From: Phanerodontia chrysosporium
Lineage: Eukaryota > Basidiomycota > Agaricomycetes > Polyporales > Phanerochaetaceae
NCBI GenBank assembly: GCA_001910725.1
Contig: MJGA01000005.1
Location: forward strand, 1,426,001 to 1,490,000
Direction: 5' to 3'
DNA length: 64,000 nucleotides
A program made the translations under genes and the position numbers. Of the stretch, positions 36,089-45,307 are shown piece after piece. A model generated the notes under the pieces. The model ran no database searches. It was not told the DNA's origin and worked only from the letters and a program-made list of their open reading frames with translations. Position 1 is the stretch's first letter. Every line of letters begins with the position of its first letter.

Positions 36089-37024
36089 ATGACCGCTGCA
36101 GTCGCGTCGCAATGGGTGCCACAGGACTGCCTGCATGCAAAGCTCGAAGCTGAAGTCACGCTGACAGCCCATAAGACAGGGCTGCGGCGCCCTCCGACCA
36201 GCGAATTCGTTACAGGGTCATCTCAGACCGCGTCACAGAGCCACAATCATGGCACGCACGATCCCCACAACCTCCCTGACTTCGACGAGACCAGCCTTAC
36301 GGCGCCGTCCCGCCCCATCCTCTATCTTCCGCCGCTCCTGTCCAAACTCCCGCAAGGGTACGCTCAGCCCGAAGGCGGCTCGAGCAAGTACAAACCTTTG
36401 TCTACGGATACACATCTACCAGATATCGACCCTGTGAGCTTGTTGCTACACAAGGAGCTCCACAAATTCCAGCCGGTAACAAGCGAGTACGCGGAGACGC
36501 CCTACGAGGAAGCGTTCAACTGGAACGAGCTTGAGCTCCCAGAAGACGCCGAGCGCGAATGGTACGCGGTCGTCTTCCGCAGTAAGCGACGGGAGGGCAG
36601 CGACGGCGGACGTGAGTATTTTCATCTGGTAAGACTCAGGTAGAACCGGCTCGCTCACACGCGTCGTTTCCCCAGCATTATACCAGGCGGACCGGATGGC
36701 ACACGAGGAGGCCGTGCGCAACGGTGGTGTAAGTCCGCGCTTTTGCGTCATGCACGTCATTCGTGGCTGATCGAGCACACATAGCTCATCTTGTACTGGT
36801 ATGGCATACCCCATCCCGAGACCGGGCTGAACCTCGCGACGTGCATATGGCAGTCGCGTGCGCACGCCATCGCGGCGAACTCGCAGCCCTACCATGTCTC
36901 TGCGATGCGGCTGGCCGCGGTATCGTATGAACGGTACGAGCTCCGTCGATATCGACTGAGCAAGGTTTGGGGGGAGCGCAATATCCGTGTGCAGCCCTAT
37001 GACGGCGGAAGCGTCGGATGGTAG
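36089..37024 (+). CDS. Conserved fungal protein, UPF0643-like (271 aa), copy 1
   Basis: Function unknown; resembles the fungal family I know as UPF0643. Exons 36089-36611, 36676-36728, 36785-37024. Conserved core: YEEAFNWNELELPEDAEREW, then SDGGPLYQADRMAHEEAVRNGG, LILYWYGIPHPETGLNLATC, IWQSRAHAIAA and a C-terminal YELRRYRLSKVWGE. The N-terminal ~100 residues are variable and Pro/Ser-rich. Exon lengths 2 and 3 (53 and 240 nt) and both intron phases are identical in the paralogue at 58,967. A TATAAA-like box lies about 100 bases upstream. Confidence 0.75.
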
Positions 37025-37886
37025 ATAGGAAGCAATCGCTCCAAAAACCTATGCTTGGTAGTATGCCTGCCCCGCAGTCCTTTAGACACCGTATTCTTGC
37101 ATTCTTTTTCTCGTCAACCCATACAACCATAGTTGCATCTAATGTCGCCATATCGACACGCTCCATAACATCCACTCCGTAGTCACAGTAGATAGACTAA
37201 TTGCCGCATACAATCCTAGAGACTAGAAGTCGCAATTCTTGCAGATCAACTCGCGATCCAAGCTCTGGATGGCGGGATGGTATGTACCACAGCTTGGCCA
37301 CAGTTACAACTGCGAAGATGCATTCCTCACAGCCCTCACGCGCACGATTCCGCGGTAGCGACAGGTACGAATCTCCTCTGGAGACCCGACTAAGGGCTCA
37401 CACGAGAAATCCACGCCTGTCGCCCCAACGTCGACGTCGTTGATCAAGGGTTGCCCGACCCGGGCCCCAGTCTCGTACTCAGACTTGATGAAATTGGCGG
37501 ATTCGTGCCAGTTGAGGCGTCTAAATGGCGCCTGGTGAGGCTCATCCCGTCACTGACCAGGTTCACTCTTCGCAGTCTCTTCTCAACTCGTGGCGAATAT
37601 GACTGCTTGTCCCTGTTTCGACCTGATCCTGCATGCTGGCTATGCTTATACCGCTTTGGAGGGCGTTCTTCGCGGCTTCAAAAGCCCAATGACACGTGAT
37701 CGTGTCCAGAGTATCCATGCGGACCTTCCCCACGTATGCGTTTCAACCTAGGAGGCGTGAGTTGCGAGTTTGCAGTCGACCACCATCCGGTCGACATTGT
37801 CATCCAGCCGGCCAATTTGTCGACGTAAGTGCAGATTCGTAGCCTCATGCTATTGGCCAGGGATGCTGAATGTCTGAGACGATAGG
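37025..37886. other. Intergenic upstream of the F-box gene
   Basis: No supported gene; only short frames without motifs. Confidence 0.4.
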
Positions 37887-39179
37887 ATGAAGCGTTCCCG
37901 TGCTACACCCCAGAGACGACGCATGTCTGGCGAGAGAGAGGAAGGCGGGAGTAGTCTGCTCGCACGCACGTTGCAACAGAGTACACATGCCCCGAGAATC
38001 CCTGCGCTTCCGCAGGATGTCATCGACGTCGTCCTATCCTTCATAGCAGACGATCGCATGACCCTCCGTGACTGCTCCCTCGTCTCGCGCGCCTGGGCCC
38101 GCTCCGCAGCCACACACCTCTTCGCGCGGCGGCGCTGGCCCAAATGCGAGCACCACTGGACCAACCGGCGACGCGTCGCGCACTGCACCTGCGCAAGCGA
38201 CCTCGGCGCCGGCGCGTCGCTCCCGCGCTTCCTGCAGGGCGCGCCGCGCGTGCGCACCGCGGTGCGCGAGCTCCGCCTACGCTTCGCGCGCGTGCAGACG
38301 GGGCGCATGCCGATGGGCTGCGCGGACCTTGACGCGCTGCTCGGCGTGCTCGCGCTCCTCCCGGGCCTCCGCGTGCTCGTGCTCGCGGGCCTGCACGGCC
38401 ACAGCGCTCCCGCGAGGGACCGCGCGTCCGGGCGTGCCGCGCGGCGCCTCGAGCGGCTCGTCGTCACGGACGCCCTGCACCTCGACCAGCACGCCCTTGC
38501 CGGCGTCGTGGCGTTCTTCGGCGCTGTCGACACCGTCGTCGTGCACAACGCTGCGGTCTCGCTTCCCGAGGACCTGCCGATCACTCTCGCTGTCGGTGTT
38601 GCGCCCACGGTGGTGGGGATGCTTGCCTTCCAGGCATGCACCGCCGCGAGCACCGACAAGTACCTCGATGCCCTCGCCTCCGTCATCGATATGCCAGCCC
38701 TCGCGCGGCTGTTCCTCTACAGGCCGCAGGACACCACGCACGACGCAAGCCTTCCGCGCTTCCTCGACCAGGCGTTGCAGCTTGAATGGTTCTCGTACTG
38801 GGTGCTGCCGCCGCCCCAGACCGACGCGGCGGACCGCCTGCGCTCAGCAGCGGAACCGCTTCTGCATTGCTCCGCGCGGGCAGTATCGCTCACACTCGTG
38901 GTTCCGCGGTCTATATACTCGGACGATGCCCGGCGGCTGATACGCGACCTGGATTGGGACCCTTTGGAGCACGCAGCTGCAACGTCCCAGCGCCTGGAAG
39001 ACATCTTCCTCGGCGTGTGCAATGCCCCAGATGCCACGTCGACCGACCTCGTGCAGGAATACACGCTTTCTGCTTTCAAAAGCAAGCTGTCACCGAAGGT
39101 GTTCGAGATGCTCAAGCCCTCCACTGCAAGCCGAGGCAACGTATATGCGCTGATTAGTATCTCGTCCGATTACTGTTGA
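37887..39179 (+). CDS. Intronless F-box protein (430 aa)
   Basis: Single-exon gene, unusual among the intron-rich neighbours. Basic N-terminus, then an F-box (about residues 38-80: RIPALPQDVIDVVLSFIADD, then TLRDCSLVSRAWARSAATHLF). The rest is Leu/Ala-rich with leucine-repeat-like periodicity typical of basidiomycete F-box proteins. The start at 37,887 gives a full F-box. GC at third positions is very high, which makes the opposite strand also open for about 280 codons; that shadow is ignored. Probable SCF substrate receptor, target unknown. Confidence 0.8.
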   Translation: MKRSRATPQRRRMSGEREEGGSSLLARTLQQSTHAPRIPALPQDVIDVVLSFIADDRMTLRDCSLVSRAWARSAATHLFARRRWPKCEHHWTNRRRVAHCTCASDLGAGASLPRFLQGAPRVRTAVRELRLRFARVQTGRMPMGCADLDALLGVLALLPGLRVLVLAGLHGHSAPARDRASGRAARRLERLVVTDALHLDQHALAGVVAFFGAVDTVVVHNAAVSLPEDLPITLAVGVAPTVVGMLAFQACTAASTDKYLDALASVIDMPALARLFLYRPQDTTHDASLPRFLDQALQLEWFSYWVLPPPQTDAADRLRSAAEPLLHCSARAVSLTLVVPRSIYSDDARRLIRDLDWDPLEHAAATSQRLEDIFLGVCNAPDATSTDLVQEYTLSAFKSKLSPKVFEMLKPSTASRGNVYALISISSDYC

Positions 39180-39267
39180 TAAGAGGCTAAAACCAGACCA
39201 GATCCAAGATGTAACATAATTAGGCACAGAAAAACTAGGCTAGAACGTGGTCCGAACACCATAACTC

Positions 39268-40554
39268 TCAGAGATCAGTAATGCCGCGGACAGGGGTCTT
39301 GAACCACGACCGGCCCTGCTCGTCCTTGGGCGGCAGGCGCCCGCCGCGGATGTTGACCTGGAGCGAGGGGTGTAGGAGGCGTGGTGCGTTGAGCTTGGCG
39401 TCGCGTTCGCGGCGCCACGCGACGAAGCTCTCCTCGTCCTTGCCCGCCCAGAGCTTGCGGTGCTCGGCGACGGTCGCGGCCGTCGTGGGAGCGCGCCCCG
39501 GCGGGGGCGGGTAGTCGTGCCCGACGAAGAGGAGCGCGTCCTCCGGAAACGCGATTAGGCGCTGCATCGACTGGGTGGTATTGTTAGCAGCGGGATCGTA
39601 GATGGAAAGCCAGTCATCGGAGGCGCACCTTGTACAGGTCCTTCGCGTCCCCGCCGGGGAAGTCTGCGCGGGCAGAGCCGACATCGGGCTGCGGAAACAA
39701 TGTGCTTGCGTCAGCGGCGCGGGCAAGGAAGGAGTGACGACAGGACTACGCACGTTAAAGATAGAGTCGCCTGTAAAAATGGCCTTGCCAAAGACGTAGC
39801 CGACGTGGTCCGGCGTGTGCCCGGGCAGGTGCACGACCGTGCACGCGAGCGCGCCGAGCGCGAACTGCTCGTCGTCGCGGAAGTACGTGTCGAACGCGTT
39901 CTCGAGCAGGCGTGCGTCGTCGAAGCCGTACACGGGGGCGAAGCGCTGTTGCACCTGCGTGATGCGTGCGCCGATGCCCGTGGGCACCGTGCCCCCAAGG
40001 CGGCGCTTGAGGTACTGCGAGCTCGTGAGATGATCGGCGTGCGCGTGCGTCTCGCTGACAGACGGCTCAGTCAGGGCGGGTGCACACTGAAATAGAACGG
40101 ACACGTACAGAATGCGGGTCACTTTCAGGCCATTCTGCTCGACAAAGGCGAGGAGGCGGTCCGCGGATTGGGTCGAAATGGTCCCCGACGCGGGATCGTA
40201 GTCAAGGACAGGATCGAGGATGACGGCCTCTGACGTCGCCGGATCAGCAAGGACGTACTGCCATGTTCCGGTCGCCTGCTCGAAGAAAGAATAGATGTCG
40301 GGCGTTTCTCCTGCGGCCGGGTGGTGCATGTCCGGCTGAACGCGGGTGGGCGCGGGCTTTGCGGACATAGCAGCAGCGGTGCTGGCGAGCCTGCGAGATG
40401 CAGGCGCATGAGGGGCGGGCGCAGCAGGAGTAGACATCTTGTAAGCCGAAACGGAGGTACGGATGCCGCGGACGGAGGCGGTGGCGGTCGGGATACGGAT
40501 ACGGCGAGCAGCGAATCGCAATGCGGACATGTGCGAATGGTGTCTGAGAGGCAT
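39268..40554 (-). CDS. ETHE1: Persulfide dioxygenase (ETHE1-like), metallo-beta-lactamase fold
   Basis: Mitochondrial-type enzyme that oxidises glutathione persulfide to sulfite and glutathione. Minus-strand exons: 40554-40109, 40054-39754, 39688-39629, 39570-39268; about 369 residues. Iron-site motif THAHADH (near residues 151-157, spanning intron 1), PGHTPDHVGY, FTGDSIFN, PDVGSARADFPGGDAK and LLFVGHDYPPP. The N-terminus (MPLRHHSHMSALRFAARRIR) is Arg/Ser/Ala-rich with almost no acid, as in a mitochondrial presequence. The start could be the ATG at 40,554 or at 40,530. It is divergent from the SSU1-like sulfite exporter at 41,360, which fits a make-and-export pairing for sulfite. Confidence 0.88.
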   Translation of the reverse strand: MPLRHHSHMSALRFAARRIRIPTATASVRGIRTSVSAYKMSTPAAPAPHAPASRRLASTAAAMSAKPAPTRVQPDMHHPAAGETPDIYSFFEQATGTWQYVLADPATSEAVILDPVLDYDPASGTISTQSADRLLAFVEQNGLKVTRILYVSVLFQCAPALTEPSVSETHAHADHLTSSQYLKRRLGGTVPTGIGARITQVQQRFAPVYGFDDARLLENAFDTYFRDDEQFALGALACTVVHLPGHTPDHVGYVFGKAIFTGDSIFNVRSPVVTPSLPAPLTQAHCFRSPMSALPAQTSPAGTRRTCTRCASDDWLSIYDPAANNTTQSMQRLIAFPEDALLFVGHDYPPPPGRAPTTAATVAEHRKLWAGKDEESFVAWRRERDAKLNAPRLLHPSLQVNIRGGRLPPKDEQGRSWFKTPVRGITDL

Positions 40555-41359
40555 TGTGCAGCTCGCCACGTTCGCTATATACTGGTACTGGGGAAGATAT
40601 CCGAATAGCGGGGGTGTTGCGTAGTAAGGAGGCTGCAGGTTAATCCGAATCCTGGCCTGGCGGAGAATCAGGAGCTCGAGGCATCCAGCCGCACTAAGGG
40701 AGACTACCCGATGGGCCTTTCCGAATTGACGAAGGACGGTGACCTAGAATATTCGGAATGTGAAGCAGTGGAAGCACCGTGTCTTGTGGTCATGGGCATG
40801 CGCGACAAGTCATGGCTCCTAGTGAATTCGGATAGTCAATTCGGAATTGGGTCAATGAATTCGGAATTCGGTTGATGCAGGTTGGCGACGGTGTGGGGCG
40901 CGGCAAGGGGGCTTCGAGGAGGGCTCGAGTATATTTTGGACGACGACTGGGAGTTCCAGGACGCGGATTGTGGGTGCCAGTGGGTGTTGTTGATGAATAG
41001 CAATTCGCAAATCGACGGCGGGATGGCGGGATGCGGCGCTTGCAGGCAGGTTCCCATCAAGATCGCTATGCGAGATATTCGGAATTCCTGACACGGCCGC
41101 GAAAATGCTCGGGGCGGCACGCGGGCCGGAGCCAATCGTAGTGCGAGAAATTGAAGCGGCGCTCGCGGCGATCAGTTTCGTGGAAACCTCACCGCGGTCA
41201 TTCGCCCGGTCGTCTCTGGCGATTCCGAATGTCTGCGTCCAGAGCATGCTCCGCCGAACCAGCCCAGATTCTATAAAGCACCGTCCCACCATGGCCCTCG
41301 CACATCCACTGCCCTCCCCTGGCTAATCCTCCTCCTCCTCCTCGCGCCCTCCGCCCCAC
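40555..41359. promoter_or_regulatory. Bidirectional ETHE1/SSU1 promoter region with nine ATTCGGAAT-like boxes
   Basis: Nine close matches to the near-palindrome ATTCGGAAT (or ATTCCGAAT, ATCCGAAT) occur in about 630 bases: starts near 40,599, 40,643, 40,719, 40,751, 40,826, 40,839, 40,859, 41,077 and 41,222. Three lie within 42 bases (40,826-40,867). Elsewhere in the window I noticed only one isolated look-alike (near 15,917). The placement between two sulfur genes suggests operator sites for a common regulator, perhaps of the zinc-cluster type since each has a CGG/CCG core; that is an inference. Confidence 0.65.
41291..41326 (+). promoter_or_regulatory. Upstream open reading frame in the SSU1-like leader
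   Basis: An ATG in strong context (CCACCATGG) opens an 11-codon frame (MALAHPLPSPG) that stops 33 bases before the main ATG. If the transcript starts upstream of 41,291 it would lower translation of the transporter. Confidence 0.4.
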
Positions 41360-42934
41360 ATGGCCCCTCTCATCCTCCCCTCTTCGCAATGGAAACCCTG
41401 GAGAGAACGTATACGGTGCGTCTACCCAGTTACATCATCCCGCACTTGCGTGTACTAACCTATCCCCTCAGGCACTTTACCTGGTCTTGGCACGCCGTAA
41501 TCATGGGTACAGGCATTACCTCTGCCATCATCCACCTCTTCCCGTACAACAACGACAAGCTCGCATTGAAGATTGTCGCCCTCGTCATCTTCCTGCTCAA
41601 TCTGGTGCTATTCGTCTTTGTCTGCACGTGTACCGTGCTGCGGTATATCTGGTACCCAGAGGTGAGCCGCTTCTCTGCAATGGCTTGACCCAGGTGGTGG
41701 CGCATGTGGCGGGGTCCTGTCTAGCGCCACCCTAGCCTGCGTCTGGTCAAGACCATTCTAGACCCCCACCACCTTCACATGCTGATGCTCTCTCCCCAGG
41801 TCTGGTCCATGATGATTGCACATCCAGCACAAAGCCTATTCATGGGCTGCTTCCCTATGGGCGCTGCGACACTCATCAACGCGGCTCTGGTAAGCCTTCT
41901 CTGCGCGTGTCAAGTTTTCCCGCCGCTCACGAGGCATCTGCAGAACGTACATAATGACTGGCATTCGGCGGCACTGGACGAGCGGCTTCCTGTGGGCACT
42001 CTGGGGCTTCTGGTGGCTCGACTCAATATGTTCCTACATCATCGCCTTCGGCATGATCTACGCCATGATGGTCCGCCAGGACCAAGCCATCTCCAAGATG
42101 ACCGCTGTCTGGCTCCTGCCCGTCGTCACCCTCATCGTCGCGTCGTCCACGGGCGGCCTCCTCGCCAACGTCATCCGCGAAAAGTCGCACACGCTCGCAC
42201 TCGTCACCACGGGCTTCTCGTTCGTGATGGTCCTCATCGGGCTCTCCTTTGCGCTCATGATCATCTGCGTCTACCTCGTGCGCCTCATCACCGCGGGCCC
42301 GCCGGATGCGGGCCTCATCCTCTCCGCGTTCATCGTCCTCGGCCCGCTCGGCCAGGGCGGCTTCTCGCTGTTGCAGAACGGGCAGGCGATGAGCGAGCTG
42401 CTCCCGCTGCACCTCGGCGACGAGTTCCCAATGCTAGCGCTTGCGGGGCAGATGATCTTTGCGGGATGCTTCCTCGGCGCGTACGCGCTCTGGAGCATGG
42501 GCTTCGCGTGGATCCTGCTCGCGCTCATCTCGATCGCGCACGTCGCGTGGACGAACAAGCTCACGTTCTCGATGGCGTACTGGGGCCTCATCTTCCCGAA
42601 CGGGACGTTCGCGCTGCTCTCGCTGCAGCTCGCCAAGGTGCTCGACAGCCCGTTCTTCCGCGGCTTCGGCGCCGCCTGGGCCTGCATCGTCTTCTCGCTC
42701 TGGGTCGCGATCTTCGTGCGCAGCATCCCGTCCTTCATCGACGGCTCCATGTTCAAGGCGCCGTACGTCATCGACGGCCCCGCCGCAAAGGAGATCCCGC
42801 AATTCGACGTCGAGAAGAACGAGCAGCAGCAGCAACAGCAGCAGCAAGCCGCGCACAGCTCGTCGAGCACCCTCAACGCTGAGCAGGAGCAGGCGCAGCG
42901 CATAGACAAAATGAGCGAGGAGCGTCCGCTCTAA
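41360..42934 (+). CDS. SSU1: Sulfite efflux transporter, SSU1/TehA (voltage-dependent anion channel) family
   Basis: Plasma-membrane exporter of sulfite. Exons 41360-41415, 41472-41661, 41800-41889, 41944-42934; about 442 residues, with roughly ten hydrophobic segments. Family signatures: RHFTWSWHAVIMGTGITSA at the N-terminus, AQSLFMGCFPMG, WALWGFWWLDS, GPLGQGGFSLLQ, SMAYWGLIFPNGTFALL. The start at 41,360 is chosen because its frame splices in phase 2 into RHFTW; a later ATG at 41,389 does not. In exon 4 the sequence DW.FGGTG.SGFLWALWG is continuous only with one base added near 41,961 and one near 41,977 (both after GG). The C-terminal tail has a run of eight Gln. A uORF lies in the leader, and the gene shares its promoter with the persulfide dioxygenase. 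Confidence 0.87.
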
Positions 42935-43356
42935 GGATTGCCCTCCCTCCCATTTCCCTTTCTACCCCTGCGAACTTTCATTGTAATAGATACCTCGCCT
43001 GCCGCTTTGCATAGTATGTAACATACACACCTATTTATTCTCTCTCGGATTGCTGCTTCTCACGACCATCCTGTCACGTTATAATACGATACCTAGATGA
43101 ATGCTGTTCTCGATTTCCCGTAATACACTTCACGCCGGACATGACCAAAAACACTAGTCTGACAATGGTCATACTGTGGGAATAGAGCCTCCGCAGCCCT
43201 GCGTAAGAAGCTTTCTCTTCGCCACAGAAAGTAGAGATGAAGCTTTATCTGGATATCTCTTTCGAAGACCAGTAAGGCAGAAGAATACTCCTAGTTCAAC
43301 CAGACTTTTATGCATGGCACCAGAGTACTGCCTTCGCAGCCTCATCCACAACCACC

Positions 43357-43590
43357 TTGCCTGTCGGAGCCTTCACCTGCGACCGCTGCTGCCCGGCCAA
43401 CATGTCCAACGCGGGCGCCATCGCCGTGGCGTCGTCGGGTGCCCCGTTGGGCAGAACCCCGATGATTCCTCCACGTTCCCCAGAAAGCCAGTTTTTTCGG
43501 TGGGGAACGCTCATGGACGCGATAGCGCCGTGGCGAGCGACCGCCCGAGTGGGTACACCGGCGCTGCGGATGCCTGCATTGGATGGGTGT
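43357..43590 (+). pseudogene. Intron-lacking relic of the 61.7-kb membrane-protein gene
   Basis: The reading QNPDDSSTFPRKPVFS, then NAHGRDSAVAS and GYTGAAD matches the C-terminus of the 61,727-62,922 gene (QNPDDPTTFPEAHPAPS, AYGRDSSII, GYTGAAEL). An upstream block around SNAGAIA also matches in nucleotide sequence. At the place where the intact gene has a 71-nt intron (62,726-62,796), the relic runs straight from CAG into AACCCCGATGA. The transmembrane part is deleted. Precise intron loss points to an RNA-derived copy. The rest of 42,935-44,270 shows no supported gene. Confidence 0.6.
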
Positions 43591-44270
43591 TTCTCGCTTG
43601 TCTTGACGTCCCTGGACAGTATTCGAATGTCTCGAGCCTTCTAACTATCAGTGTCCAGGGCAATTGTAAGTGATGCACTTGATCACATGGACATACTCAG
43701 TACTGCACATGGTGGATTACCCTAGGCATTCAAACATTCCCGGTTCCACAGCCTGTGCTCGCAAGTCGGGATGAGCGAGGAGTGCGTGGGTGGAGACACG
43801 ACTGTCCCAACCATGTAGGCCCAGAACTTGCCTTCTTCCTGCAAAGCGTCACGTAGACCGGCAGCATCGCAGGCTTTGCAATAATGCACCGCTGCGAACA
43901 GCCTTGGGACGGCGCCGACTGCACAGATGGCGTCGGTATCCTCAGCAGTCCGTGCCGGGACCCTGTAGGCGAGCCATGTTTGGTGCATCGCACAACCAGA
44001 ACGCGGAACCACCCGCTACGCATGCAGTGCATCCGCCTGCGGTCGGGGTTGGGATCGGGCAGCTGTGTGCATGCGCCCGCTGCGCGTGACAGACGCGTCG
44101 CGCGCAGCACGCGTCTCGGCATTTCCTCGTCATCTGCTCCCGGGCGTCTAGATGATCAGGCTCCATATCATGAGCCACCGGTCCGCAGCGGACTCGACTC
44201 GCATTCCCTCTATCTTGTCTCTTGACAATCATCTCTCTTACTAAATCCTATACGCGCCACCTTTCTCAAC

Positions 44271-44735
44271 ATGTCTGGCAACGACAGTGAGTGCCGTTTC
44301 GCTGCATGCGCAGGCGTGTTCTGACCCGGGCTTATCGCAGAGTACATCGTCGTCTTCAAGAAGACTGCCACCCCGGACCAGATCAACAAGTACGCCGACG
44401 ACGTCAACGCCAATGGTACGCCCTCTTTCGTAGCACCGCGTGCCTTCGTGTCTAACCACACGCTTCCGCAGGCGGCCAGGTCAAGGACCGCTGGGAGTCC
44501 GGCTTGAAGGTGCGTCTCGAGCGCAGGTGTGTCCGATACGAAACGCTGACGCGGTGCGTCGCGCTACCGCAGGGCTTCTCTGCTGAGATCCCGCAGAGCT
44601 ACCTCATTCAGCTGCAATCCCTGCAAGGCGATGTGATCGACTACATCGGTGCGTGCTGCGGCCGCTCGCTGGGCTCGATCGTGCTGACATCTCATATCGT
44701 CTGCAGAGCCCGATGGCATCGTCACCACCCAGTAG
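44271..44735 (+). CDS. Small proteinase inhibitor of the I9/POIA1-PBI2 type (77 aa)
   Basis: Cytosolic inhibitor of subtilisin-like/vacuolar proteinase B-type enzymes, structurally like a subtilisin propeptide; close in kind to the oyster-mushroom inhibitor POIA1 and yeast Pbi2. Five short exons: 44271-44286, 44341-44415, 44472-44509, 44573-44648, 44707-44735. The product begins MSGNDKYIVVFKKTATPDQI and contains GGQVKDRWESGLKGFSAEIP and VIDYIEPDGIVTTQ at the C-terminus, matching the family's beta-alpha-beta-beta-alpha-beta plan and length. There is no signal peptide. All splice phases close. Confidence 0.88.
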
Positions 44736-45307
44736 AGGGTCATGAGATGTCTATGTCTCCCGATTCTAACACAACTACAATGTTCGTCATCTATCGCACA
44801 CAACCAAAGGATCTACTTCAACAAGCTCGATGTATAGGAATGTACCAAGGAACATATGACTGGATGTCGCGCGATCATACCTTGTATTCTGTACTTGTAG
44901 CAGCATTGCTAATTGGAACCTGTACATTGTGCGCACGATACACCTTGAATGTATCAGTCACCAATCTCCACAGACATGACCAACGATTTCATGCATGCAA
45001 AGAGCGGTGGATTTCAAATGAACGACTATCGAGGTGCAGGTACACAAAACAGCTGGGGTTCCTCGAGTAAAGAAAGTACGAAGGGTATTATACTCTTTAG
45101 TGTATCAAGAATCTGGTGTGGGTATCGACAGTGAAACGCGAGAAAGACAGAGGTGATCATGGCGAGTCGTGACAGGTCGTAAGGACAAACATAGGAATGA
45201 CAGTGGATCCAAGGTGCAGGTTTCAAGAAAGGTATCTTCGATGTGAATGTCCATGGGTATGTGCATATCCAGCGCGAGAGAGAAAAATGAAAACGAAAAA
45301 ACGCTTC
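44736..45307. other. Intergenic between convergent genes
   Basis: 3' flanks of the inhibitor gene and the 45-kb gene; AT-richer; no feature seen. Confidence 0.4.

Noticed and set aside
37850..38686. 278-codon minus-strand frame
   Set aside because: Shadow of the intronless F-box gene on the other strand.
41389..41415. ATG at 41,389 as start of the sulfite exporter
   Set aside because: Its frame reaches the exon 1 donor in the wrong phase for RHFTW; the ATG at 41,360 fits.
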